A stretch of DNA of 40,685 nucleotides from an uncultured Saprospiraceae bacterium (lineage in GTDB: Bacteria > Bacteroidota > Bacteroidia > Chitinophagales > Saprospiraceae): positions 1 through 40,685 of the forward strand of contig CALFDU010000074.1 in assembly GCA_937950315.1 (NCBI GenBank), in the 5' to 3' direction. Within the stretch, counting starts at the first letter, position 1. Each line of letters begins with the position of its first letter. This document shows, piece by piece, positions 1 to 8,056 of the stretch. The translations under genes and the position numbers were made by a program. The notes under the pieces were generated by a model. That model was given only the letters and a program-made list of their open reading frames with translations. It was not told the origin of the DNA and ran no database searches.

Positions 1-425
1 AAACTTCTGCAACAGTTGAAATTCCGAAAGAAAAATTCATCCCTGAACTGGATATTGCAAATATCAAAGTTGGCCAAACACTTAGAATCAACAATCTATT
101 CTTTGATGCCGATAGTACGCAGTTTAACGATAAATCAAAAGATGTTCTTTATGAAGTTCTTGAATTCATGAGAGATAATCCAACAGTTGAGATTGAAATT
201 GGAGGACATACCAATAATATTCCTTCTCATGAATATTGCGATAATCTTTCTTCCAAAAGAGCCGAGAATGTCGCTAAGTTTTTAACAAGTGGCGGTGTTG
301 AACAAAAACGTATCATGCACAAAGGGTATGGCAAAAGAAAACCTATTGCTTCTAACGAAACTACATCAGGTAGAGTCAGAAATCAGCGGGTTGAAATCAA
401 AATATTACAAATTAGGAATCAATAG
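1..425 (+). CDS. OmpA-family C-terminal domain protein (5' end outside window)
   Basis: The reading frame is open from base 3 and stops with TAG at 423-425; the start lies before the window. The visible 140 residues form an OmpA/MotB-type peptidoglycan-binding domain: a strand ending in FFDADS, then IEIGGHTN, then the helix LSSKRAENVAKFL, then the closing GYGKRKPIASN and GRVRNQRVEIKI. In this family the domain anchors an outer-membrane or periplasmic protein to the cell wall. The missing N-terminal part could be a beta-barrel, TPR/PD40 repeats or a lipoprotein stalk, all common in Bacteroidota, so the full architecture is unknown. No clear terminator follows. The next gene, a response regulator on the same strand, begins about 250 bases later. 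Confidence 0.9.
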   Translation, partial: TSATVEIPKEKFIPELDIANIKVGQTLRINNLFFDADSTQFNDKSKDVLYEVLEFMRDNPTVEIEIGGHTNNIPSHEYCDNLSSKRAENVAKFLTSGGVEQKRIMHKGYGKRKPIASNETTSGRVRNQRVEIKILQIRNQ

Positions 426-673
426 CCGACCATCCATCAACAAATCTAATCTTTCTAACGGATTAGGAAGTTTGTGATAGACATTTTAAGTCTAGCAAAC
501 TAGTAAATCGTATTGGTATTTAACCTTATTGTCTTGTAGGATAATTATGTTTATATAGTCCGTTTTATAACTGAAATGATAACATTAATACATTTAAAGT
601 TATCCGATCATTAATATATATTTACACCCGTACAATCAGGGAATTCTACTTATAGACGAATTTTATTATAGCT

Positions 674-1318
674 TTGAATCAACAACCTTTAAAGTTTCTT
701 ATAGCAGACCATCAACCGTTAACTCGATCTGTTATTAAGAAAACAATATCTAAGATGTATCCCAATTCTATGTTTTCCGAAACCGAGGATGGAGCATCTA
801 CCCTACTTCTTTTAAATAAAGAACATTTTCATCTTGTTATTATTGACGAAAACATACCCATTCTTGACGGTATCAATGTTATTGAAAATTACAAAAAAGA
901 AGATTCATTCAGCACAAAATTCATATTGACCTCCGCCAAACACAATTTTGACAATTATCAAAAAGGAATTAAACTTGGAGTGAATGTATACATTGATAAA
1001 TCTGAAGTAAAAAACGAGATTAAATACGGAATACGGGCATTGAAAAATGGCAGTAGGTTTTTATGTGATTGCTTGACCGAAGAAATGTCTATCATCAATG
1101 GATTTGCTAATAAAATATCAACTCTTGGACCAAAAGAACAGATTTTTCTGAATGAGTTAAAGGATGGAAAAAGTATTGATGAAATTTCGGAACAGATGAT
1201 CATAAGCAACAAAAGCGTAAATCAAATTATCACAAACATCTGCACCGCCATAAATATCCGACCAGACTTTAATGAATTAACATCTTGGGCAAAAAGACAC
1301 AAACAGTATATCAAATAG
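674..1318 (+). CDS. Orphan NarL/LuxR-type response regulator
   Basis: A 214-residue two-domain protein. Residues 7-125 resemble a receiver domain with D12, the phosphoacceptor D58 (in IIDENIP), T86 and K109 all in place. The second acidic residue of the usual ADDH pocket is H13 here, so Mg2+ binding may be altered. Residues about 150-205 match a LuxR/FixJ-type helix-turn-helix (TLGPKEQIFLNEL, then ISEQMIISNKSV), though weakly. The start is TTG at 674; an in-frame stop at 653 leaves no upstream ATG. No histidine kinase is visible in the window, so its partner and targets are unknown. Receiver identity is firm; the DNA-binding class is an inference from the helix pattern. Confidence 0.8.
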   Translation: MNQQPLKFLIADHQPLTRSVIKKTISKMYPNSMFSETEDGASTLLLLNKEHFHLVIIDENIPILDGINVIENYKKEDSFSTKFILTSAKHNFDNYQKGIKLGVNVYIDKSEVKNEIKYGIRALKNGSRFLCDCLTEEMSIINGFANKISTLGPKEQIFLNELKDGKSIDEISEQMIISNKSVNQIITNICTAINIRPDFNELTSWAKRHKQYIK

Positions 1319-1346
1319 CTTGTAGTAATCATCAGCATTTATTATT

Positions 1347-1371
1347 AAAAAAACCAACTTTAAACAAGTTG
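1347..1371 (-). terminator. Rho-independent terminator of the HExxH gene
   Basis: On the minus strand, CAACTT and AAGTTG form a 6-bp stem around a 5-nt loop and are followed by G and seven T. The stem uses the last codons and the stop codon of the metallopeptidase-like gene. It separates that gene from the convergent response regulator. Confidence 0.6.
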
Positions 1372-2064
1372 ATTCATCGCTTCATGATAAGCATTGTATG
1401 CGGCCATTTCTATTCCTTGTAAACCATGACTTTTAAAGTTTCTAGATTTGTAGTAATCCTGTATAATATCCGCTTGTTGTTCAAAGTTGAACTCGTGAAA
1501 TAACTTTCCCTGTTCCACAGCTTTAATTAATGCAGGAGCACTGCCATAATCATATCCTTCTTCAGACATTTGAGCTTTCCAAGCAAAATAAATATAGACC
1601 GCACCAAATATCTTGTATTGCCATATATGCACCATCTCATGAATCAAAATATCATTGGAGATGCGTTCACTAAAATTAATCTGTCTAAAACTCACATAGG
1701 CAATTCGTAATTTTTTAGCAATGTTATTTTGAGCATGTACCCTAACCCTTTTGGTCAAGGAGTTAGACTTAAATATTTGATCTATCATGATGATTTCATG
1801 AGAGCTCAGGTCACGGATATTCCAATTAATAAGCTCGTTCAAAATTTCGTACAATTCAGCCAAACCAAATAAATCAATAACATAGAATGGAATCATCAAA
1901 AACCAATCATACCAGTCTTTAATAATCTGATATTGCGGCATGGTTGAAACTTTAGATAAGAATGGATAAAACAAATGACTGGCCAGTCTTAATAACCTAA
2001 CAGGAAAATTGATAATTGGAATAATCAAACGAATCAATATGCTTCTAAGCTTAGACAAAAGCAT
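1360..2064 (-). CDS. Membrane-associated HExxH metallopeptidase-like protein
   Basis: A 234-residue protein with a hydrophobic, basic N-terminal region (about residues 8-40) and another hydrophobic stretch at 55-70, probably a membrane anchor. The zinc-site motif HEMVH is at residues 142-146. A glutamate in FEQQADI (E195) is a plausible third ligand, as in DUF4157-like and related gluzincin folds. Substrate unknown. The start codon overlaps the stop of the upstream permease gene in a TAATG arrangement, so the two are probably translationally coupled. Metal binding is inferred from the motif; I cannot tell whether it is an active protease. Confidence 0.75.
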   Translation of the reverse strand: MLLSKLRSILIRLIIPIINFPVRLLRLASHLFYPFLSKVSTMPQYQIIKDWYDWFLMIPFYVIDLFGLAELYEILNELINWNIRDLSSHEIIMIDQIFKSNSLTKRVRVHAQNNIAKKLRIAYVSFRQINFSERISNDILIHEMVHIWQYKIFGAVYIYFAWKAQMSEEGYDYGSAPALIKAVEQGKLFHEFNFEQQADIIQDYYKSRNFKSHGLQGIEMAAYNAYHEAMNQLV

Positions 2065-3338
2065 TATGTAAATTCTAAAACCTTGATCGGCTTAATTTTG
2101 GTGACGATATAAGTAGGAATAATCATCGCAAGAGAGGTCACGATGATTGTAATCAAATTGATCAATAATATTTGCATAAGCGAAAAACTGACTGGTGCTA
2201 CTGAAAGATAATAACTTGCCTCATCGAGCTTAATGATCTCACCGTACTTCTGAATAAACAGTAAAATGAGCGCTACAATATTTCCCCACATCATTCCTCT
2301 AAGTAGAATCCAAATAGATTGAAAAAGAAATATTTTCCGTACTGTCCAATCTTCGTAGCCAACTGATTTAAGTACACCAATCATATGGCTTCTGTCTAGA
2401 ATAAAAATCAGGATTACGGTAATCATATTTATCATAGAAACAATAATCATCAACATGATAATAATACGTTCGTTGATGTTTAGTAGATCAAGCCATTCAA
2501 AAATATTGGGACGCTTTTCTTGTATGGTTTCAGAGAATAAACCTGTCGGCAAATATTCTTCATAGATGATATCGGATAAAATTCCGGCATCTTGAATGTC
2601 ATCCAAAAACACTTCATAACCGGTTATTTGATTTGAATCCCAACCCAAAACTTCTTGGACAACTTTCTGATCACAGAAAGCAAACTTTTGATCGTATTCT
2701 TCTAAACCAGTTTTATAAATACCATTGATTGAAAATGACTTTTTTAAAACTTTCCTATCCTTTACAAAATTGATAATGAGCTTATCCCCTAGCTTCACTT
2801 CCATACGCTTGGCAGTAATCTCAGAAATAATAAGTTCTCTGGATTGCGTTGAATCATTGAAGGTGATCAATTCACCTTCTTTGAGGAAACTTCTTAAAGC
2901 ATCTTCATCTGCATCTGTCGAGATTCCCTTCATGAAAATAGCTTCAAAAACCTTTGCTCTGTTTAGAATTCCAGGACAGAAGGCATAAGATTGGACATGC
3001 CGAACACCTCCATTGGTCTCAAGTTCCTTTCCTGTCAAGTTATCAACCAGACTTAGTTGGCCGATATTCATGATTGAATCAACCAAACGACTATCCGTAT
3101 CAATGGGGATAGTCTCGTAATTTCTGGTGATTTTAGAGTCGTTGATATGAATATGCCCCCAAAAGCCAAAAATCTTGTTCCGTATTTCATTTTGGAAGCC
3201 ATTGATCACTGAATTGGCACAAATCATGACCACAAGGCCTAATGCAATGGTTGCAACGGCTATCTTGATGATCACCTTGGTAAATCTCGTGGAAGATTTA
3301 TCAATTAAACGTTTGGCTATAAATAGTGAAGAATTCAT
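2064..3338 (-). CDS. LolC/LolE-like ABC transporter permease
   Basis: An FtsX-fold permease of 424 residues, close to the usual 400-415 for LolC/E. It has one membrane helix near the N-terminus (IAVATIALGLVVMICA), a large periplasmic MacB-like domain, and three C-terminal helices with the typical YEDWTVRKIFLFQS coupling segment and a KIKPIKVLE end. In the Lol pathway such proteins extract lipoproteins from the inner membrane, driven by the ATPase LolD, which is not in this window. The open frame runs up to 3476, but that extension is not membrane-protein-like and overlaps tyrS. The ATG at 3338 (MNSSLFIAKRL) is the expected start. It overlaps the metallopeptidase-like gene by one base. Confidence 0.85.
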   Translation of the reverse strand: MNSSLFIAKRLIDKSSTRFTKVIIKIAVATIALGLVVMICANSVINGFQNEIRNKIFGFWGHIHINDSKITRNYETIPIDTDSRLVDSIMNIGQLSLVDNLTGKELETNGGVRHVQSYAFCPGILNRAKVFEAIFMKGISTDADEDALRSFLKEGELITFNDSTQSRELIISEITAKRMEVKLGDKLIINFVKDRKVLKKSFSINGIYKTGLEEYDQKFAFCDQKVVQEVLGWDSNQITGYEVFLDDIQDAGILSDIIYEEYLPTGLFSETIQEKRPNIFEWLDLLNINERIIIMLMIIVSMINMITVILIFILDRSHMIGVLKSVGYEDWTVRKIFLFQSIWILLRGMMWGNIVALILLFIQKYGEIIKLDEASYYLSVAPVSFSLMQILLINLITIIVTSLAMIIPTYIVTKIKPIKVLEFT

Positions 3339-3366
3339 CTGGTGTCTCAAATATGCGTAAATATCA

Positions 3367-3374
3367 TACATTTG
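3367..3374 (+). promoter_or_regulatory. Candidate -7 element for tyrS
   Basis: TACATTTG matches the Bacteroidota -7 consensus TAnnTTTG exactly and lies 16 bases before the tyrS ATG. No good -33 TTG is present at the usual spacing, so this rests on the -7 match and position. Confidence 0.4.
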
Positions 3375-3376
3375 CA

Positions 3377-3384
3377 CAAACTTA
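3377..3384 (-). promoter_or_regulatory. Candidate -7 element for the LolC/E-like permease
   Basis: Read on the minus strand this is TAAGTTTG, an exact TAnnTTTG match, 38 bases before the preferred permease start at 3338. It sits two bases from the opposing tyrS element, so polymerases would compete. No clear -33 box. Confidence 0.4.
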
Positions 3385-3390
3385 TGTTTG

Positions 3391-4668
3391 ATGAATTTTA
3401 TTGAAGAATTGAGATGGAGGAATATGTTGTTCGATATGACTCCTGGAGCAGAGGAACAATTGGCAAAAGGCGGCAATATAGGCTACATTGGCTTTGACCC
3501 TACGGCTCCTTCTATGACTATTGGAAATTTTGTCCAGTTACAGCTTTTAAGACTATGGCAAGATACAGGTAACACGCCTGTCGTGCTCATGGGAGGTGCC
3601 ACTGGAAGAATTGGGGATCCTTCTGGCAAAGATGCCGAGAGACAGCTTAAAAGCTATGAAGAACTCGATTACAACCTATCACATCAAGCAAAACAAGCGC
3701 AAAAGTTATTGAATTTTGAAGATGGCCCAAACAAAGCGATCTTATTGAACAATCATGACTTTTATAAAGAAATGAATATTCTGACTTTCCTTAGAGATGT
3801 AGGAAAAACTTTGACAGTCAGCTATATGATGTCCAAAGATTCAGTAAAAAATAGACTGGCAACAGGATTGTCGTTTACCGAATTCAGCTACCAATTACTG
3901 CAAGCCTATGATTTCCAGCATCTATATCAAAACCATGGTGTGAGATTTCAAATGGGTGGATCTGATCAATGGGGCAACATCACTTCTGGGACTGAGTTTA
4001 TCAGAAGAAACCTTGAGGATGCCAAAGCCTATGCGGTCACTACTCCACTTTTGACTAAATCGGATGGAAAGAAATTCGGAAAATCGGAGTCAGGTAATAT
4101 TTGGTTGGATCCAAACATGACCAGTCCGTATAAGTTTTACCAGTTCTGGATCAACGCAGACGATGCAGATCTTCCCCAATTTACAAGATACTTTACCCTT
4201 AAATCAAAGGAAGAAGTAGAAGCCTTAGAAAAGGAACATGAAGGAGATCCAAGAACATTGAAGAAAATCTTGGCCGAAGAATTGACAAAAAGAGTCCATT
4301 CAGATGAGGCCTATAATTCTGTCATGCAGGTATCTGAGATACTTTTTAATAAAAAGGCAAGCAATGAATTCCTAAAGGAATTACAAAGCGACACGCTTGA
4401 AAGTATCGGTCAAGAAATCGAAAGTTATGAAGTAGATTTGGGTCTTATTCAAAACCAGGTCAATATCGTAGACTTCCTTGCAGAGCACACAAGTATTTCA
4501 GCATCAAAAGGTGAAGCCAAAAGAGCAATCAAAGGAAATTCTGTTTCATTAAATAAAGTAAAGATTACAGACGACACCTTGGCTATTAAGGCAGAAGATC
4601 TACTTCAAGGAAAATACCTATTGATAGAGGTTGGGAAAAAGAACCAAAATCTGATTAAGACTTCTTAA
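3391..4668 (+). CDS. tyrS: Tyrosine--tRNA ligase
   Basis: A class Ic aminoacyl-tRNA synthetase that charges tRNA-Tyr in the cytoplasm. At 425 residues it is full length. The Rossmann catalytic domain has GFDPTAPSMTIGNF (the HIGH-like motif, here TIGN), GGATGRIGDPSGK, QMGGSDQWGNI, and the KMSKS-type loop KFGKSESG. A C-terminal S4 RNA-binding domain (about residues 350-415) contains ASKGEAKRAIKGNSVSLN. A frame-compatible TTG lies at 3388, but the ATG at 3391 is preferred. Its 3' end overlaps the convergent msrB gene by four bases. Identification is secure. Confidence 0.97.
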   Translation: MNFIEELRWRNMLFDMTPGAEEQLAKGGNIGYIGFDPTAPSMTIGNFVQLQLLRLWQDTGNTPVVLMGGATGRIGDPSGKDAERQLKSYEELDYNLSHQAKQAQKLLNFEDGPNKAILLNNHDFYKEMNILTFLRDVGKTLTVSYMMSKDSVKNRLATGLSFTEFSYQLLQAYDFQHLYQNHGVRFQMGGSDQWGNITSGTEFIRRNLEDAKAYAVTTPLLTKSDGKKFGKSESGNIWLDPNMTSPYKFYQFWINADDADLPQFTRYFTLKSKEEVEALEKEHEGDPRTLKKILAEELTKRVHSDEAYNSVMQVSEILFNKKASNEFLKELQSDTLESIGQEIESYEVDLGLIQNQVNIVDFLAEHTSISASKGEAKRAIKGNSVSLNKVKITDDTLAIKAEDLLQGKYLLIEVGKKNQNLIKTS

Positions 4669-4678
4669 GGTTCTTTTT
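4636..4678. terminator. Bidirectional terminator shared by tyrS and msrB
   Basis: AAAAAGAACC at 4636-4645 pairs perfectly with GGTTCTTTTT at 4669-4678, and TTAAGA at 4655-4660 pairs with TCTTAA at 4663-4668. Together they make a 16-bp stem with one 9-nt bulge and a tiny loop. A- and T-tracts flank it on both sides, so it could stop transcription in either direction. It lies inside the overlapping 3' coding ends of the two genes. Confidence 0.6.
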
Positions 4679-5183
4679 GCTCAGGAACAAAGTCCAACGA
4701 AACAGAATTCATACAGTACCGCAGACCTGTTGGCCTTGGACCATCTTTAAATACATGACCTAAATGTCCATCACATCTTGCGCACAGTACTTCAGTACGC
4801 GCGTATCCAATGTGATAATCCGTATCGGTGGCTACATTTTCTTCATTGACTGGGGCGTAAAAACTTGGCCATCCTGTTCCTGATTCAAATTTTGTATCAG
4901 AATCAAACAATGGAAGTTGGCAAGCATTACAAACGAATGTTCCTTCTCTTTTTTCATAAAGCAACTCTCCTGTTCCTGCTCGCTCTGTACCCTTTTCTCT
5001 CAAGACATAGTATTCTTTTTCATCCAGCTGTGATTTCCATTCCTCTACAGTTTTGACAACTTTCTCTCCTGTGAAGTTATTCACATATGTAGATTCAGAT
5101 TTCCCACTATTATCTGACTGAGACTTTGAACTACATGCATTAAATAAGATTAATGCTATGCTTATTAACAATACTTTATTCAT
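4665..5183 (-). CDS. msrB: Peptide-methionine (R)-S-oxide reductase MsrB, lipoprotein form
   Basis: Reduces the R epimer of methionine sulfoxide in proteins. The 172-residue product begins with a lipoprotein signal (LILFNAC, lipidated Cys17), so it should work in the periplasm or outer membrane. The SelR domain spans about residues 47-168 with zinc cysteines C85/C88 and C134/C137, the GTGWPSF motif, and the catalytic C157 in RYCMNSVSLDF. It is the last gene of an apparent rimO-membrane protein-msrB operon, 10 bases after the preceding gene. A periplasmic MsrB would need an electron donor such as a TlpA-like thioredoxin; none is adjacent. Confidence 0.95.
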   Translation of the reverse strand: MNKVLLISIALILFNACSSKSQSDNSGKSESTYVNNFTGEKVVKTVEEWKSQLDEKEYYVLREKGTERAGTGELLYEKREGTFVCNACQLPLFDSDTKFESGTGWPSFYAPVNEENVATDTDYHIGYARTEVLCARCDGHLGHVFKDGPRPTGLRYCMNSVSLDFVPEQKEP

Positions 5184-5193
5184 CTTAATAAAT

Positions 5194-5628
5194 TTATTCT
5201 TCCCCTCGAAGGCGCTTATCCTCTCGTTGGGCTATGGTTATGATTTTTTTCATCGTTCTTACTATTGCCAGTAGGATGATGTATCCCATTGTAAATACAA
5301 GGAATATCCATCTAAACGATCCAGCCTCATCAATGGTTACCCCTGAACAAAGAAAAGCAAGTCCTCCGCAGGACAATAAGAGCAATGCGAAACTTATAAT
5401 TGAGTAAAACCAATAAAAGTTTTGATCTTCAAATGCAATGCTTAACACCGAATTCATAACGGCATAGAACAACAATCCCGATGCCGCTACTTCCCAAAAC
5501 AAAGTCGGGTTGGTTGAATCAGACGAACTCAATTTTAATATCAGTAATATGAAGATTACAGCTGCTGCAATTCCTCCCGCCTGCTTAAACGGGTGTATTT
5601 TTCGTTCTAAAATTGAGTTATTTTCCAC
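5194..5628 (-). CDS. Small four-helix membrane protein of unknown function
   Basis: 144 residues with four predicted membrane helices, at about 17-33, 45-65, 72-95 and 106-124, and a charged C-terminal tail (MKKIITIAQREDKRLRGEE). I do not recognise a named family. It lies between rimO (30 bases upstream) and msrB (10 bases downstream) on the same strand, so it is probably co-transcribed, but the context does not give a clear role. Translation from ATG at 5628. Confidence 0.75.
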   Translation of the reverse strand: MENNSILERKIHPFKQAGGIAAAVIFILLILKLSSSDSTNPTLFWEVAASGLLFYAVMNSVLSIAFEDQNFYWFYSIISFALLLLSCGGLAFLCSGVTIDEAGSFRWIFLVFTMGYIILLAIVRTMKKIITIAQREDKRLRGEE

Positions 5629-5658
5629 CTATATTAAATGGTAATTGAGCAATATTGT

Positions 5659-6966
5659 TTAAATAACCGTTGCATAAAGGTCATATTCTTCGCTAGAATC
5701 AATCTTTACAGTGGCAAAATCGCCAATCCTGCAATAGTTGTCCTTGGCTGATATCAACACTTCGTTGTCCACTTCAGGCGAATCGTATTCTGTTCTTGCT
5801 ATGAAGTACTCACCTTCTTTTCTATCAACCAATACTCTCAATTCTTGTCCAACCAGTGATTCATTGTTTTCCAGAGATATGTCTCTTTGAATTTCCATAA
5901 TTCGATTGGCCCTATCCTGCTTTACTTCTGCAGACACATCATCTTCGACATCATGTGCTGAGGTATTTTCTTCGTGTGAATACTTAAAAACACCTAGTCG
6001 ATCAAATCTTGCAAACTTGATAAAATCACAGAGTACTTCAAAGTCTTCTTCTGTTTCTCCAGGATACCCAACAAGCATGGTTGTACGCATCCTGATCTTT
6101 GGATTGATTTCCTTTATCTTTTTGATAAGTTCAATCTGTTCGGCATTTGTTATTTGCCGGCGCATGTTTTTAAGCACAGGATCACTTGCATGCTGCAATG
6201 GCATATCTAGGTAGTCGCATACTTTTGGCTGCCTTTCCATGGTCTCTATAATCTCCAATGGAAATTTAGATGGATAAGCATAATGTAACCGTATCCACTC
6301 AATGCCTTCTACTTCGCATAATGCATCGAGTAATTTAGGCAATGTTCGCTCTTTGTAAATATCCAAACCATAGTATGTCAATTCTTGTGCAATCAATAAC
6401 AATTCTCTTACACCCATAGAGGCTAGATGCTTTGCCTCTTTTACAAGATCTTCTATGTTTCTTGATATGTGTTTTCCACGCATTAGTGGTATGGCACAGA
6501 AACTACATGTCCGATTACATCCTTCAGAAATTTTTAAATAAGCGTAATGCATCGGAGTCGTAATACTTCTCTCTCCAAGTAGATCGTGCTGATAATCAGC
6601 ATTTAATCTTCCCAACAGACTTGGTAATTCCATGGTCCCGAAATAAGCATCAACTTCTGGAATATCCTTTTCGAGATCTTGCTTGTACCTTTCTGATAAG
6701 CAGCCCGTTACATAGAGTTTCTCTATGTCGCCTTTGGACTTTGCATCTGCATAATGAAGGATCGTCTCAATGGATTCTTCCTTTGCCAAATCTATAAACC
6801 CACAGGTGTTTACCACAACAATATTAGAATCTGATGTTTCATCATGTTCAACATCATAATCATTTGCCTTGAGCTGGGTTATCAAGTTTTCAGAATCCAC
6901 CAGGTTTTTAGAACAACCCAATGTAATTACAGAAACCTTATCTTTGTCTAACTTTTTTGTTTTCAT
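5659..6966 (-). CDS. rimO: Ribosomal protein S12 methylthiotransferase RimO
   Basis: A radical-SAM enzyme that adds a methylthio group to the conserved aspartate of ribosomal protein S12. At 435 residues it has full family length. The N-terminal MTTase domain carries the second-cluster cysteines C18 (TLGCSKNLVDSE), C55 and C89. The radical-SAM CxxxCxxC is C150, C154 and C157 (SEGCNRTCSFCAIP), and a TRAM domain closes the C-terminus. TLGCSKNLVDSE and the MRGKHISR segment favour RimO over MiaB. First gene of the operon with the membrane protein and msrB. Confidence 0.96.
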   Translation of the reverse strand: MKTKKLDKDKVSVITLGCSKNLVDSENLITQLKANDYDVEHDETSDSNIVVVNTCGFIDLAKEESIETILHYADAKSKGDIEKLYVTGCLSERYKQDLEKDIPEVDAYFGTMELPSLLGRLNADYQHDLLGERSITTPMHYAYLKISEGCNRTCSFCAIPLMRGKHISRNIEDLVKEAKHLASMGVRELLLIAQELTYYGLDIYKERTLPKLLDALCEVEGIEWIRLHYAYPSKFPLEIIETMERQPKVCDYLDMPLQHASDPVLKNMRRQITNAEQIELIKKIKEINPKIRMRTTMLVGYPGETEEDFEVLCDFIKFARFDRLGVFKYSHEENTSAHDVEDDVSAEVKQDRANRIMEIQRDISLENNESLVGQELRVLVDRKEGEYFIARTEYDSPEVDNEVLISAKDNYCRIGDFATVKIDSSEEYDLYATVI

Positions 6967-6980
6967 GCCAATTATTGAAA

Positions 6981-6988
6981 CAAAAGTA
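6981..6988 (-). promoter_or_regulatory. Candidate -7 element for rimO
   Basis: The minus strand reads TACTTTTG, an exact TAnnTTTG match, 15-22 bases upstream of the rimO ATG. A TTG on the same strand (complement of 7013-7015) is 24 bases further, slightly beyond the usual 17-23 spacing. Confidence 0.45.
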
Positions 6989-7031
6989 CGTTTAATTAGC
7001 AGTAAATGTGTTCAAACTTAGACTTGGAATT

Positions 7032-7751
7032 ATGAAAAAATTATGGGCAACGGTTATTTTCATCTCATTGTGTTTTATCAGCAACGCACAATTCTCCGTT
7101 TCAGCCAAATATGGCATTAATTCTTTCCCAGAATGGGAGGAGATTTTCTTAGATGGTGGATTGGACCAAGATGACTTTATTGGAGATGGGTTTGAATATG
7201 GGTTTTCCTATTGGTTTAGGCTTAAAAACTACAGAGTTGAGTTTTTACCTGAGGTAAGCTATCAGAACCTAAGCCACACTTTATCAAACAATACTGCTAC
7301 TCAATTTGAGAAAGAATCATTCTTTTTCACCTTCAATACGCAGTTTTATACACTTGACATCGAAGGAGATTGCAATTGTCCAACATGGGGCAAAGACGGT
7401 AGTTTTATTGAGAAAGGGTTCTTTGTAGGGGTCAGTCCAGGCATTGGTTACCATAATCTGAGTTCGCAATTGATGGGTCCTTCAATTGAAACAGCTCCTG
7501 TTGAAGTCAAAAAATGGGCCTTTAGGTTGGGCGTCTCAGCAGGATTGGACATAGGAATCCTAGAATGGCTTACGCTTACTCCATATGCTACCCTTAATTA
7601 TACCCCAGCACTGACCTGGGACGGTTTAGAAAATATAGCGATTGGAACCCAACCAGGTGATCAAGCTACAAAGATCTGGCAGGTTCAACCAGGCTTGAGA
7701 CTTGCATTCAGACCCGATTACATCAAGGAACAAAGAAGTATGTTTAGATAA
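7032..7751 (+). CDS. Secreted outer-membrane beta-barrel-like protein
   Basis: 239 residues from the ATG at 7032, giving the signal peptide MKKLWATVIFISLCFISNAQ. The frame is open back to a GTG at 7008, but that would put charged residues ahead of the signal and is not preferred. The mature part alternates short aromatic strands (FEYGFSYWFRLKNYRVEFLPEVSY, given here in two pieces: FEYGFSYWFRLK and YRVEFLPEVSY) and glycine-rich turns, and ends with a QPGLRLAFRPDY strand, typical of 8-strand barrels of the OMP_b-brl type. A CNCP segment lies mid-protein. Function unknown; no operon partner. Confidence 0.7.
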   Translation: MKKLWATVIFISLCFISNAQFSVSAKYGINSFPEWEEIFLDGGLDQDDFIGDGFEYGFSYWFRLKNYRVEFLPEVSYQNLSHTLSNNTATQFEKESFFFTFNTQFYTLDIEGDCNCPTWGKDGSFIEKGFFVGVSPGIGYHNLSSQLMGPSIETAPVEVKKWAFRLGVSAGLDIGILEWLTLTPYATLNYTPALTWDGLENIAIGTQPGDQATKIWQVQPGLRLAFRPDYIKEQRSMFR

Positions 7752-8056
7752 AAGGCCATGATATTAGTGGCTTGGATTTATACTTACTAGTGGTCTAGGA
7801 TAGGCTTTTATGTCTAATAGCCAACCAATCAAAGCCAAACAGGTAGTTTTTAAGCATTTCTTTAGCTTTTTAATATTATTTTATCAGTTAGAATCTTGAC
7901 CGCTAGTCAATAAATTATTTTCTTTACGGTGGATTTTAGGCAAAAAAGCTTCTTTTTCAAATTAAGGAATTCAATTACCTTATTTTTACCAAGAAGTTTC
8001 AATCTAATACCTTATTATTTTTTGGTATTTTTACTTGTAAATTAAACGTCGTAATA
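7752..8056 (+). other. Intergenic region without a recognised gene
   Basis: A 305-base AT-rich gap between two genes for secreted proteins. I see no open frame of note and no tRNA. A short AATACC/GGTATT inverted repeat near 8010-8030 lies close to the start of the next gene. No exact TAnnTTTG element was found before 8057, so its promoter is unassigned. Confidence 0.4.

Noticed and set aside
446-466. CTAATC/GATTAG hairpin after the OmpA-like gene as a terminator
   Set aside because: Short stem and no following T-run.
3339-3476. N-terminal extension of the LolC/E-like permease
   Set aside because: It overlaps the tyrS start, reads unlike a membrane-protein N-terminus, and a well-placed ATG exists at 3338.
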